A DNA stretch of 6,652 nt from assembly GCA_017536845.1 (NCBI GenBank), contig JAFWCP010000206.1, positions 1-6,652 of the forward strand. Reading direction: 5' to 3'. The notes beneath the pieces were generated by a model. The model did no database searches. It was given only the letters and a program-made list of their open reading frames with translations, and was not told the DNA's origin. Positions within the stretch are counted from its first letter, which is position 1. Each line of letters opens with the position of its first letter. The DNA is from Solobacterium sp. (GTDB lineage Bacteria; Bacillota_I; Bacilli_A; Erysipelotrichales; Erysipelotrichaceae). Of the stretch, positions 1-5,726 are shown piece after piece. Position numbers and translations under genes: made by a program.

Positions 1-510
1 CAGCATTTCGGTCACCGTGATGTTTGAGGCAAGGGAAGTATCCTTGGTCATGCTGATGAGGCTGTTCATCAGGGCCGGGAAGGCTGTCCTTAACGCCTGG
101 GGCAGAACGATGTGCACCATCACCTGCAGATAGCTCAGCCCGCAGCAGTAGCCGGCTTCCAGCTGGCCTTTGTCAATGGATTCCAGGGCCCCGCGCATGG
201 TCTCGGAACAGTAAGCGCCTTCGTTGATGGAAAAGACGAATACTGCCGCCGCCAGGGCATTGACCCGGAAACCGATGGAAGGCAGGCCATAGAAAACAAT
301 CAGCAGCTGCAGCAGCAGCGGCGTACCGCGGATGATCCAGACATAAAACCGGACCAGCTGGGACAGCACGGGAATCTTCGCATAACGGATCATCGCCGTG
401 ATGATCGCGATCACCAGCGCAAAGATAAAAGACACCAGTGCCAGGGGCAGCGACACGGTCAGGCCCTGTATGAAAATCGGCCAGAAATTCTGCATCATGA
501 CATCAAGCAT
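1..510 (-). CDS. Amino-acid ABC transporter permease, HisM type (3' end beyond window)
   Basis: This is the inner-membrane channel subunit of a polar amino-acid ABC importer, which works with a substrate-binding protein and an ATPase that are not in the window. The visible 170 codons run open to the window edge. They show a hydrophobic segment at about residues 18-40, the RGTPLLLQLL signature of this family at 61-70, a second hydrophobic segment at about 68-95, and the cytoplasmic EAA loop at about 116-140, ending in the typical IVLPQALR at 134-141. The EAA motif is slightly divergent, with EAGYCCG in place of the usual EAAxxLG. The normal length is about 215-230 residues, so some 50 are missing. 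The ATG at 508-510 is preferred over the Met codons at positions 5 and 6 because AGGAG (518-522) lies 7 bases upstream. An intrinsic terminator lies upstream, so this gene begins a new transcription unit. Family assignment is secure; the substrate is unknown. Confidence 0.95.
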   Translation of the reverse strand, partial: MLDVMMQNFWPIFIQGLTVSLPLALVSFIFALVIAIITAMIRYAKIPVLSQLVRFYVWIIRGTPLLLQLLIVFYGLPSIGFRVNALAAAVFVFSINEGAYCSETMRGALESIDKGQLEAGYCCGLSYLQVMVHIVLPQALRTAFPALMNSLISMTKDTSLASNITVTEML

Positions 511-533
511 GCAAATTCTCCTTTCCCCGTTAA

Positions 534-562
534 AGTTTATCGTACTTCTCAAGATACCGCAA
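534..562 (-). promoter_or_regulatory. Possible promoter of the ABC permease gene
   Basis: On the minus strand TTGCGG (557-562) is followed after 17 bases by TAAACT (534-539). Each box is only a moderate match to the sigma-A consensus. The spacing is ideal, and a promoter is expected here because a strong terminator at 579-613 closes the preceding operon and the permease starts at 510. The transcribed leader would be under 25 bases. The shifted box TACGAT, three bases upstream of GATAAA, is an alternative -10. Confidence 0.35.
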
Positions 563-578
563 TTCATATGCCCATCGT

Positions 579-613
579 AAAAAAAGGATTTGCTCCGCAG
601 TACGGAGAAAATC
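579..613 (-). terminator. Intrinsic terminator of the hypothetical/LUD operon
   Basis: On the minus strand an 11-pair stem (613-603 with 597-587), GATTTTCTCCG against CGGAGCAAATC with one internal T/C mismatch, closes a 5-base loop. It is followed by C and then seven T residues (585-579). It begins 12 bases after the LUD gene stop codon. The stem, loop and T-tract all fit a rho-independent terminator acting on minus-strand transcripts. Confidence 0.9.
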
Positions 614-624
614 TGTTTTACGGA

Positions 625-1254
625 TCAGAAGCCAAGGCTGTCATTGACAAGGATCACGTGGATCCGGTCCTTATGCCGCGAATACCTGGTAATCAGGAAC
701 TGGCAGCAGATGGTGTCGGGCGACTTGCAGTTCATGCAAGTGCCTGTTTTCGCGCACGGCGTGGAAAGGCCGAAACGCTGGGCGTTGATCGGCGCTGCCA
801 CATTGCGGGCCCGCTTCATGGCACCGTCAACGTCGTCGCAGATCTTGTTCATGCCGACGATCAGCACAACCTTCTTCGGCCCCTGGGCAAGGGCGGAAAC
901 CCGGTTGGAATTGCCGTCGATGTTGACCATGATGCCATCCTGGGTCATCGCGTTGGCCGAGGCAAGGTAAACATCCGCGTCATACGCCATTAACATCGCA
1001 GCCCGCTTGTCTGCCATTTCATCACGGTCGATAAAGCTGTAATTGCCTTCTTTCAAGGCTTTGACCAGGCCGATTTCATGCACGCTCATGCCGCCGCCCA
1101 TGGTGACGGTGCTGCCCTCGGGAATCAGGCTCAGGGCAATGGCCAGCGCTTCGCCGGCATCCTTGGCATAATAACCGGTCATGTTGCGGGAAGCCAGACC
1201 CTTGATGACGGTCTGGGCCAGCAGCTCATTTCTCTTTGTGATATTTTCGTTCAT
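625..1254 (-). CDS. LUD-domain (DUF162/LutC-like) protein with C-terminal cysteine cluster
   Basis: This is a 209-residue protein of the LUD domain family, related to LutC/YkgG of lactate utilisation. The biochemical role of single-domain members is poorly known, so no reaction is assigned. Family hallmarks are the GGGMSVHEIGL loop at about 53-63, FIDRD at 74-78, and a Rossmann-like core with ADVYLASANAMTQDG at 93-107 and KKVVLIVGMNKI at 127-138. The C-terminal part has a cysteine cluster, C167-x5-C173-x2-C176-x6-C183-C184, seen in the anaerobe-type subfamily and suggestive of metal or redox function. A GTG in frame lies at 1261-1263, but AAGGAG overlaps it. The same AAGGAG sits 8 bases before the ATG at 1252-1254, so that ATG is the better start and lies just past the stop of the upstream gene (1260-1262). 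The two genes are therefore an operon with near-coupled translation. No LutA or LutB partner is visible. Confidence 0.88.
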   Translation of the reverse strand: MNENITKRNELLAQTVIKGLASRNMTGYYAKDAGEALAIALSLIPEGSTVTMGGGMSVHEIGLVKALKEGNYSFIDRDEMADKRAAMLMAYDADVYLASANAMTQDGIMVNIDGNSNRVSALAQGPKKVVLIVGMNKICDDVDGAMKRARNVAAPINAQRFGLSTPCAKTGTCMNCKSPDTICCQFLITRYSRHKDRIHVILVNDSLGF

Positions 1255-1259
1255 CTTCT

Positions 1260-2108
1260 TCACTCCTTGTCGATGATCTGTTTCTGCCTCAGGACTTCCG
1301 GAATCCGGTAGGCATCACAGCCATCATTCTCTTTCTTTAACATCATACCATTCTTTGCCGCCATATCCGCAATCAATGCTTCGTTTTCTGCATGGTCCTT
1401 GCCGCTCAGGTACAGGCCGATATAGACAGCCGGCAGCGTGTCCAGATAGGCAAGGATATCCGCAAATGCCGCTTCCGCATGACGTTCGTCAATCTCCAGC
1501 TCGGAAAGCAGGTAGACCGCCGCATTGGCCAGGCCGTTGTCCTTTAAGAAGGCAAACATTTCCGCCGTCTTCTCTTCGTCATAGGGTGACGTCTCCAGGC
1601 CGGCCTGGGCTGCCGCCGAGTGCGAAGCCAGGCGCAGGATGGAAGAAAGGATCAGGGTGGAGGCATCCGTCTGCTCCGGTTCCTTCAGGCAGGACGCGAA
1701 CATCTTCCTGTACAGGAAAGCGCCGGCGTCCACGTCAAACTGGCTTTCCGCATCCAGGCCGTCATAGACGACTTCCGGCCATTTCACAAACAGCCCAAGG
1801 GTAAAGACAAAGCCCTTCAGCCGGCCGGTAAACTGCTCCGAGACGATTTCCGCCGCATAGCGGCTCATCAGGACATTCTCATCGATCGGCATTTCCAGAA
1901 GCTCTTCTTCCGTCATGACAAAACCAAGGTTCTCCGTCACATACGGGACAAAGGCTTCCTTTATGGTTACCTTGCCTGCTTCTCTTTGCCGCATCGGGAT
2001 CTTCGCCAGCAGGTCAAGGATCTGCTCTTCACTGTATTCTCCCTCTGCCAGATCATCAAAAACAGCTTCCAGCAGTTCCTGTTTTTCTTCAAATGTCATA
2101 TCAGCCAT
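1260..2108 (-). CDS. Hypothetical helical cytoplasmic protein, partner of the LUD gene
   Basis: I do not recognise this 282-residue protein. It is acidic at the N terminus (many E and D in the first 30 residues), predicted by eye to be mostly alpha-helical, and has no signal peptide. The hydrophobic stretch at about residues 98-108 contains charged or polar neighbours and does not look like a membrane helix. Only two cysteines are present (in SCLKE and GCDAY), so it is not an obvious iron-sulfur protein, and no nucleotide-binding or catalytic signature was found. The start is well supported: AGGAGG lies 6 bases upstream of the ATG at 2106-2108, preceded by a perfect TATAAT. Its stop codon lies 5 bases before the LUD start and the LUD Shine-Dalgarno lies within its last codons, so the two products are very likely made together. 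The coding sequence looks real by length, ribosome binding site and operon position; the function is unknown. Confidence 0.85.
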   Translation of the reverse strand: MADMTFEEKQELLEAVFDDLAEGEYSEEQILDLLAKIPMRQREAGKVTIKEAFVPYVTENLGFVMTEEELLEMPIDENVLMSRYAAEIVSEQFTGRLKGFVFTLGLFVKWPEVVYDGLDAESQFDVDAGAFLYRKMFASCLKEPEQTDASTLILSSILRLASHSAAAQAGLETSPYDEEKTAEMFAFLKDNGLANAAVYLLSELEIDERHAEAAFADILAYLDTLPAVYIGLYLSGKDHAENEALIADMAAKNGMMLKKENDGCDAYRIPEVLRQKQIIDKE

Positions 2109-2134
2109 AAATCCCCTCCTGATACTGCTGAACT

Positions 2135-2164
2135 ATTATAAAACGATCCGCCGAAGCCATACAA
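2135..2164 (-). promoter_or_regulatory. Promoter of the hypothetical/LUD operon
   Basis: The minus strand has a perfect TATAAT -10 box (2135-2140) with TTGTAT (2159-2164) 18 bases upstream as a weak -35 box. It lies 26 bases ahead of the hypothetical gene start, between a hairpin and a strong Shine-Dalgarno. The poor -35 together with a perfect palindrome immediately upstream (2169-2187) leaves room for an activator, but this is inference. Confidence 0.65.
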
Positions 2165-2165
2165 T

Positions 2166-2190
2166 ACAGGGACGGCACTGCCGTCCCCGT
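2166..2190 (-). terminator. GC-rich hairpin after the reductase gene; terminator-like without a T-tract, or operator
   Basis: The minus strand can form a 10-pair stem (ACGGGGACGG with CCGTCCCTGT, one G-U pair) around the 5-base loop CAGTG. It begins 9 bases after the reductase stop codon. It is not followed by a T-run (the next bases are ATTGTATGGC), so intrinsic termination would be weak. It could equally protect the 3' end of the reductase mRNA. The core, 2169-2187, is a perfect 9-bp inverted repeat around a single base and lies 4 bases upstream of the -35 box of the next operon, which also suits a protein-binding site. Confidence 0.5.
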
Positions 2191-2199
2191 CTTCTTTCC

Positions 2200-4242
2200 T
2201 CAGATCTTCAAAGCTGCTGTATAGGCACCCCAGATGGCGCTCATCAGGTTGCCCGGATGGTCCGCGTCACCCAGCAGGATGACGTTATCACCCTTGATTT
2301 CATTGTAAAGCGTCTGATCAGACGTATAGCCGACCGAAACAACAACCGTATCGGCAGGAATCTTCTTCACCGTCCTGTGTACGCCCGGCAGGCTCATGAC
2401 AAGGGCACGGTTATTGCAGTTGGGAACGTTGGTTGTCACGGTTTCCACCATTGCTTCCCCGTTTTCATAGGCCAGCACGTTGGAAGATTTCAGGATGTCC
2501 ACCTTGTAGTATTCCATCAGGTCCAGCAGGCAGTTGTAGTTGGCAGCCGAGAGCCCTTCCACATTCAGGATCGTCGGCATGGTTTCCACGACTGTTACTT
2601 TCCTGTTCCTGCGGGCCAGGTCATATGCCAGCTCGCAGCCGGTCAGGCCGCCGCCGACAATGAGGACGTTCTGATCCTTGATGTCCTGGTTCAGCAGCGC
2701 ATCCACCGCATACCTGACATTGGGCGAATCAAAGCCCGGGATATCCAGTTTCCTTTCCTTTGCGCCGGTTGCCGCAAAGATGACATCATACTGATCCTTG
2801 TCGTCTTTTGTGAATTCCGTGTTCAGCTTCACATTTACGCCGGCGTCATGTACCTGTTTCTGATACCAGGCAAGCAGCCTTCTGTCATCATCCTTGAAGT
2901 CAAAGGCCGCCGCCGCAACAAAGACACCGCCCAGCCTGTCGGTCTTTTCATACAGGTCAACCGTATGCCCGCGTAATGCGGCAACCCGGGCTGCTTCCAT
3001 GCCGGCGATGCCGCCGCCGACAACGGCAACCTTCTTCACCGTTTCAGCCTTCGTGATGTTGTAATGGTTCTCCATGCCGCAGCGGGGGTTCAGTGCGCAG
3101 CTGATATCCTTGGTCGCCAGCCTGGCATAGTCGATCTGGAAGATTCTTGCCAGACAGCCGAAATGGCAGGCAATGCAGGGACGGATGTCATCTTCTTTCC
3201 CTTCCCTGAACTTGTTGGCAAGGTCCGGGTCCGCCAGCAGCGGCCGGCCCATTCCCATCATGTCGATTCGACCGTCGGCGATTGCTTCATCCGCCAGGGC
3301 CGGATCATCAAAACGGCCGCCGCAGATGACCGGGATACTGACTGCCTTGCGGATTTCCGCAACATCATTGAGGTTCAGTGCCTTGGGCATATAGACCGGC
3401 GGATGCGGCCAGTACCAGGCGTCATAGGTGCCGTTGTCACAGTCAAGCATGTCATAGCCTGCTTCTTCCAGCATCCTGGCAACCTTCCTGCTTTCTTCGA
3501 TGTCACGGCCGAATTCTTCAAACTTCTCACCCGGGACGGCGCCTCGGTTGAAAGCCTTGGTATAGCTCTTGACGGAATAACGGACAGAGACCGGGAAGTC
3601 TTCCCCGCATGCTTTCTTGATTGCCTTGACGATTTCACACGGGAAGCGCAGACGGTTTTCCAGCGACCCGCCGTATTCATCGGTCCGGTGGTTGTAATTG
3701 GCAATGGTGAACTGGTCAAGCAGGTAGCCTTCATGCACGGCGTGGATTTCCACACCGTCAATGCCGGCATCCTTGGCCGCCTTGGCACCGATGGCAAACC
3801 AGCGGATATAGTCCTCGATTTCCTGTTTTGTCATTTCCCGGTTGTTCTTCGTCGGGTCCCAGACATTCGGCAGAGCGGAAGGAGCCGGGTCGGCGGGATT
3901 GGTGGAAGAGCGGCCGGAAAGGGCGGAGATCATGATGAACACCTTAGAGCCGTACTTATGGACACCGTCCGCAAGATACTTCTGGTTCTGCACGTATGTT
4001 TCAATGTTGTTCATGATGGAAGGCAGATGGCCTCCCGGCGGTAAAGGTACAAGGCCGGTGATGATCAGGCCGGTGCCGCCTTTGGCACGCTCGATGTAGT
4101 AGTCCGCACCGTCCTTGGTGTAGCTTCCGTCCGCATTCATAAGACGGGGCGAGAAAACGCCCATCGGCAGAAGCGCGATTCTGTTGGGAATCTCGACAGA
4201 GCCGATTTTCACAGGCGAAAATAAATGATTGTACTTAGACAT
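2200..4242 (-). CDS. Old-yellow-enzyme family FMN/FAD/4Fe-4S oxidoreductase (dienoyl-CoA/enoate reductase type)
   Basis: This 680-residue protein has the three-part build of E. coli FadH (671 residues), enoate reductases and trimethylamine dehydrogenase. Such enzymes pass electrons from NAD(P)H through FAD and a 4Fe-4S cluster to FMN, which reduces an activated C=C bond. The FMN barrel spans about 1-345: PNRIALLPMG at 19-28, HAVHEGYLLDQF at 167-178, DEYGGSLENRLRF at 188-200, and the phosphate-binding CGGRFDD and MGMGRPLLADPD regions at 307-313 and 330-340. Tyr173 probably corresponds to the catalytic Tyr of FadH. The cluster ligands are C356, C359, C363 and probably C382. FAD-binding GGGIAG is at 409-414 and a second dinucleotide site, GGGLTG, at 530-535. 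The start has AAGGAGG 7 bases upstream. The gene has its own strong promoter and probable operators and lies next to a TetR gene. The substrate is not identifiable; cinnamate-like enoates, dienoyl-CoA, or steroid or bile-acid enones are all possible. Confidence 0.95.
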   Translation of the reverse strand: MSKYNHLFSPVKIGSVEIPNRIALLPMGVFSPRLMNADGSYTKDGADYYIERAKGGTGLIITGLVPLPPGGHLPSIMNNIETYVQNQKYLADGVHKYGSKVFIMISALSGRSSTNPADPAPSALPNVWDPTKNNREMTKQEIEDYIRWFAIGAKAAKDAGIDGVEIHAVHEGYLLDQFTIANYNHRTDEYGGSLENRLRFPCEIVKAIKKACGEDFPVSVRYSVKSYTKAFNRGAVPGEKFEEFGRDIEESRKVARMLEEAGYDMLDCDNGTYDAWYWPHPPVYMPKALNLNDVAEIRKAVSIPVICGGRFDDPALADEAIADGRIDMMGMGRPLLADPDLANKFREGKEDDIRPCIACHFGCLARIFQIDYARLATKDISCALNPRCGMENHYNITKAETVKKVAVVGGGIAGMEAARVAALRGHTVDLYEKTDRLGGVFVAAAAFDFKDDDRRLLAWYQKQVHDAGVNVKLNTEFTKDDKDQYDVIFAATGAKERKLDIPGFDSPNVRYAVDALLNQDIKDQNVLIVGGGLTGCELAYDLARRNRKVTVVETMPTILNVEGLSAANYNCLLDLMEYYKVDILKSSNVLAYENGEAMVETVTTNVPNCNNRALVMSLPGVHRTVKKIPADTVVVSVGYTSDQTLYNEIKGDNVILLGDADHPGNLMSAIWGAYTAALKI

Positions 4243-4258
4243 GATTTGTCCTCCTTGT

Positions 4259-4274
4259 TTCGGATTTCACCGAA
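4259..4274. promoter_or_regulatory. Candidate operator B downstream of the reductase transcription start
   Basis: TTCGG-ATTTCA-CCGAA is a perfect 5-bp inverted repeat with a 6-base centre, in the untranslated leader about 10-25 bases past the expected transcription start. It shares CGGATTTC and CCGAA with the element inside the promoter spacer at 4300-4311. A repressor bound here would block clearance by RNA polymerase. ATTTCAC (4264-4270) can also pair with GTGAAAT (4283-4289), so a leader hairpin is an alternative reading. Confidence 0.45.
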
Positions 4275-4290
4275 TCCATTCTGTGAAATG

Positions 4291-4319
4291 ATTGTAGTGC
4301 GGATTTCCGAAACCGTCAA
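4291..4319 (-). promoter_or_regulatory. Strong promoter of the reductase gene
   Basis: On the minus strand TTGACG (4314-4319) and TACAAT (4291-4296) each match the sigma-A consensus at five of six positions and are separated by exactly 17 bases. Transcription should begin near 4284, giving a leader of about 40 bases before the reductase ATG. The preceding tetR terminator means the reductase depends on this promoter. Confidence 0.85.
4300..4309. promoter_or_regulatory. Candidate operator A within the -35/-10 spacer of the reductase promoter
   Basis: CGGA-TT-TCCG is an inverted repeat lying entirely inside the 17-base spacer, a classic position for repression by TetR-family proteins. The longer stretch CGGATTTCCGAA (4300-4311) matches the downstream site at 4261-4274 except that the latter carries two extra central bases (CGGATTTCACCGAA). 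Assignment to the neighbouring TetR protein is inferred from adjacency. Confidence 0.45.
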
Positions 4320-4325
4320 CACCTC

Positions 4326-4357
4326 AAAAGAAAAACATCGAAAACGCGTTTCGATGT
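4326..4357 (-). terminator. Intrinsic terminator of the hydrolase/TPR/tetR operon
   Basis: A perfect 9-bp stem (ACATCGAAA with TTTCGATGT; 4357-4349 and 4343-4335) with a 5-base loop is followed on the minus strand by TTTTCTTTT (4334-4326). The first stem base is the last base of the tetR stop codon. The stem is AT-rich but perfect and the T-tract is good, so it should separate this operon from the reductase gene. Confidence 0.8.
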
Positions 4358-4923
4358 CAGATGCCATAGTGTTCCAGGATCATGTTGACCTGCTTCAGGG
4401 TTTCCTCAACCAGGTCAAAGCCGCCGTCCAGACAGCACCAGTCATAGACACAGCCTCTTGATGTCCTGAGGATGTATGTTGCCGCTTCCTGCTGCCTGTC
4501 TGCCGTCAGCCCCGCCTCGGCAAGATTCTGCAGCAGTTTTTTCCATAAATATCTGCCGTTCCAGTAGCGGTAGACATTCTGGCCGTCAATCTGGGTGCGG
4601 AAGGTGATGCGGATGATGGCCGGGCCCCGGTCAACGCACGTCTGCATCTGGAAGCCGATCAGGGCATGGATGCCGGCCCTGTAACCGTGGATGTCCTGCT
4701 TTTCGTAATATGCCTTGAGGTCTTCGTCAAAATAGTAATAGCCGTAATCCAGGATTTCTTCCTTGGATTTGTAATGATGGTACAGCCCGCCGATGGAAAT
4801 GCCGGCCTTTTCGGCAATGTCCTGCACCTTGACATTGTGGAAGCCTTTTTCCTCAAACAGTTCAAAGGCACATTCATAGATCCGTTTCTTTGTGGCTTCC
4901 CGCTGGATGTCCCGCTGGTTCAT
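4357..4923 (-). CDS. TetR/AcrR-family transcriptional regulator
   Basis: A 188-residue one-component repressor of typical family length. Residues 8-55 form the DNA-binding domain: helix 1 from about 8-26 (ATKKRIYECAFELFEEKGF), then the helix-turn-helix with VQDIAEKAGIS (33-43) and recognition helix IGGLYHHY (44-51), followed by the characteristic KSKEEIL (52-58). Residues 60-188 are the helical ligand-binding and dimerisation domain, rich in Tyr, Trp and Cys (for example RGCVYDWCCLDGG at 156-168), consistent with a pocket for an aromatic or hydrophobic effector, though that is inference. Its ATG overlaps the TPR gene stop as ATGA (4920-4923) and has GGAGG 7 bases upstream, so translation is probably coupled. 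The adjacent reductase promoter carries two related inverted repeats that are the most likely targets. No copy of those sites was found ahead of its own operon within the window. Confidence 0.95.
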   Translation of the reverse strand: MNQRDIQREATKKRIYECAFELFEEKGFHNVKVQDIAEKAGISIGGLYHHYKSKEEILDYGYYYFDEDLKAYYEKQDIHGYRAGIHALIGFQMQTCVDRGPAIIRITFRTQIDGQNVYRYWNGRYLWKKLLQNLAEAGLTADRQQEAATYILRTSRGCVYDWCCLDGGFDLVEETLKQVNMILEHYGI

Positions 4924-5726
4924 GCTTCTTCCTCCAGTATCCTGTCAACCGCCTTCTTCATCCGTTTCATGGCGGCATCCACCCGCTCCATATCCCTGTC
5001 GTCAAGGTCAGCTTCCAGCATGCCGCCAAGATGCTGGCGGGAAAGGACAACATAGGAGAATGCCTGTTTCAGATCTTCCATGTCCGCATATACCTGGGCC
5101 AGGGAAGCGTCCAGTTCCAGACAGGCCGGCAGGTCGTGTTTCTGAAAGCTATAACGCAGGGCGCCAAGATAGTATTCAGCAGCTTCCTGCAGACGGCTGA
5201 GCTGATAGGAGAGATCCCCCATCGTGACTAAAAGGCTGCATCGGATGTCTGGATCATCTTCCTCATCCAGCAGGGAAAATGCTTCCTGCAGGATGGGCAG
5301 TGCTTCTTCCGTCTGGTTGTGCGCAGCCGCCCGTTTTCCCTTCAGGATCAGGGTGCTGCACAGCCCATTGCGGTCATTGTTATTGCGACAGAGCTGTTCA
5401 GCTTCTTCCACCCAGGCATCTGCTTCCTTCTGTTCGGGATGCTTTTCCGCTTTGTTCAGAAGCAGTTCAGCCAGCACTTTCACATTGCCTGTTTTCCGGC
5501 ATGTGGCTTCGGCTACGCGGTAATACCTGGCGGTATGTTCCGGGTCCATGCCCAAAGCGGCGGAAAGGTCACCAAGGGCAGCCGCAATGGTGCCGGCTTC
5601 CTGGCTGTCCTCTGAGCAGATGTCATACGCCTTATGCAGAAGGATCAGCGCTTCTTTATATTCCTTTTCCTTCAGATGGTCCTTTGCGGTCTGGACCATC
5701 TGGGCAACGGTTCCTTCCTTGTTCAT
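4920..5726 (-). CDS. TPR-repeat protein between hydrolase and tetR genes
   Basis: A 268-residue soluble protein built almost wholly of tetratricopeptide-like helical hairpins, hence a probable protein-protein interaction scaffold with no enzymatic motif. Repeats can be read at about 8-38 (KEYKEALILLHKAYDI), 47-79, 84-115, 123-153 (QTEEALPILQEAF), 164-195 (LQEAAEYYLGAL) and 204-235. They are followed by a charged helical tail at about 240-268. No signal peptide or membrane segment is seen. The ATG at 5724-5726 overlaps the hydrolase stop codon as ATGA. Its own Shine-Dalgarno (AAGGA) is only about 3 bases away, so it probably depends on translational coupling. Met10, with AGGAAGGA about 11 bases ahead, is a less likely alternative. 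It overlaps tetR by 4 bases at its other end. Its role is unknown; a partner or modulator of one of its operon neighbours is a guess. Confidence 0.88.
   Translation of the reverse strand: MNKEGTVAQMVQTAKDHLKEKEYKEALILLHKAYDICSEDSQEAGTIAAALGDLSAALGMDPEHTARYYRVAEATCRKTGNVKVLAELLLNKAEKHPEQKEADAWVEEAEQLCRNNNDRNGLCSTLILKGKRAAAHNQTEEALPILQEAFSLLDEEDDPDIRCSLLVTMGDLSYQLSRLQEAAEYYLGALRYSFQKHDLPACLELDASLAQVYADMEDLKQAFSYVVLSRQHLGGMLEADLDDRDMERVDAAMKRMKKAVDRILEEEA

Noticed and set aside
112..993. Long plus-strand open frame of 293 codons opposite the permease and LUD genes
   Set aside because: It runs antisense across two well-supported genes and a clear terminator, has no family features, is rich in His, Gln and Arg in the way expected of antisense frames of GC-rich genes, and lacks a convincing ribosome binding site.
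625..1254. Calling the LUD gene lutC of a lactate-oxidation operon
   Set aside because: No lutA or lutB lies beside it, its partner is an unrelated unknown protein, and it has a cysteine cluster I would not expect in LutC.
1915..2976. Plus-strand open frame of 353 codons
   Set aside because: It spans the start of the hypothetical gene, its promoter and the 3' half of the reductase in antisense. Its composition is that of a shadow frame, with no recognisable domain.
3064..4044. Plus-strand open frame of 326 codons opposite the reductase
   Set aside because: It is entirely antisense to highly conserved FMN-barrel coding sequence; the reductase motifs settle which strand is coding.
2200..4242. 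Naming the reductase as bile-acid BaiCD/BaiH or as FadH
   Set aside because: The domain architecture is shared by many enzymes. The active-site stretch (HAVHEGYLLDQF) and the cluster spacing do not clearly match either, and no other bai or beta-oxidation gene is present.
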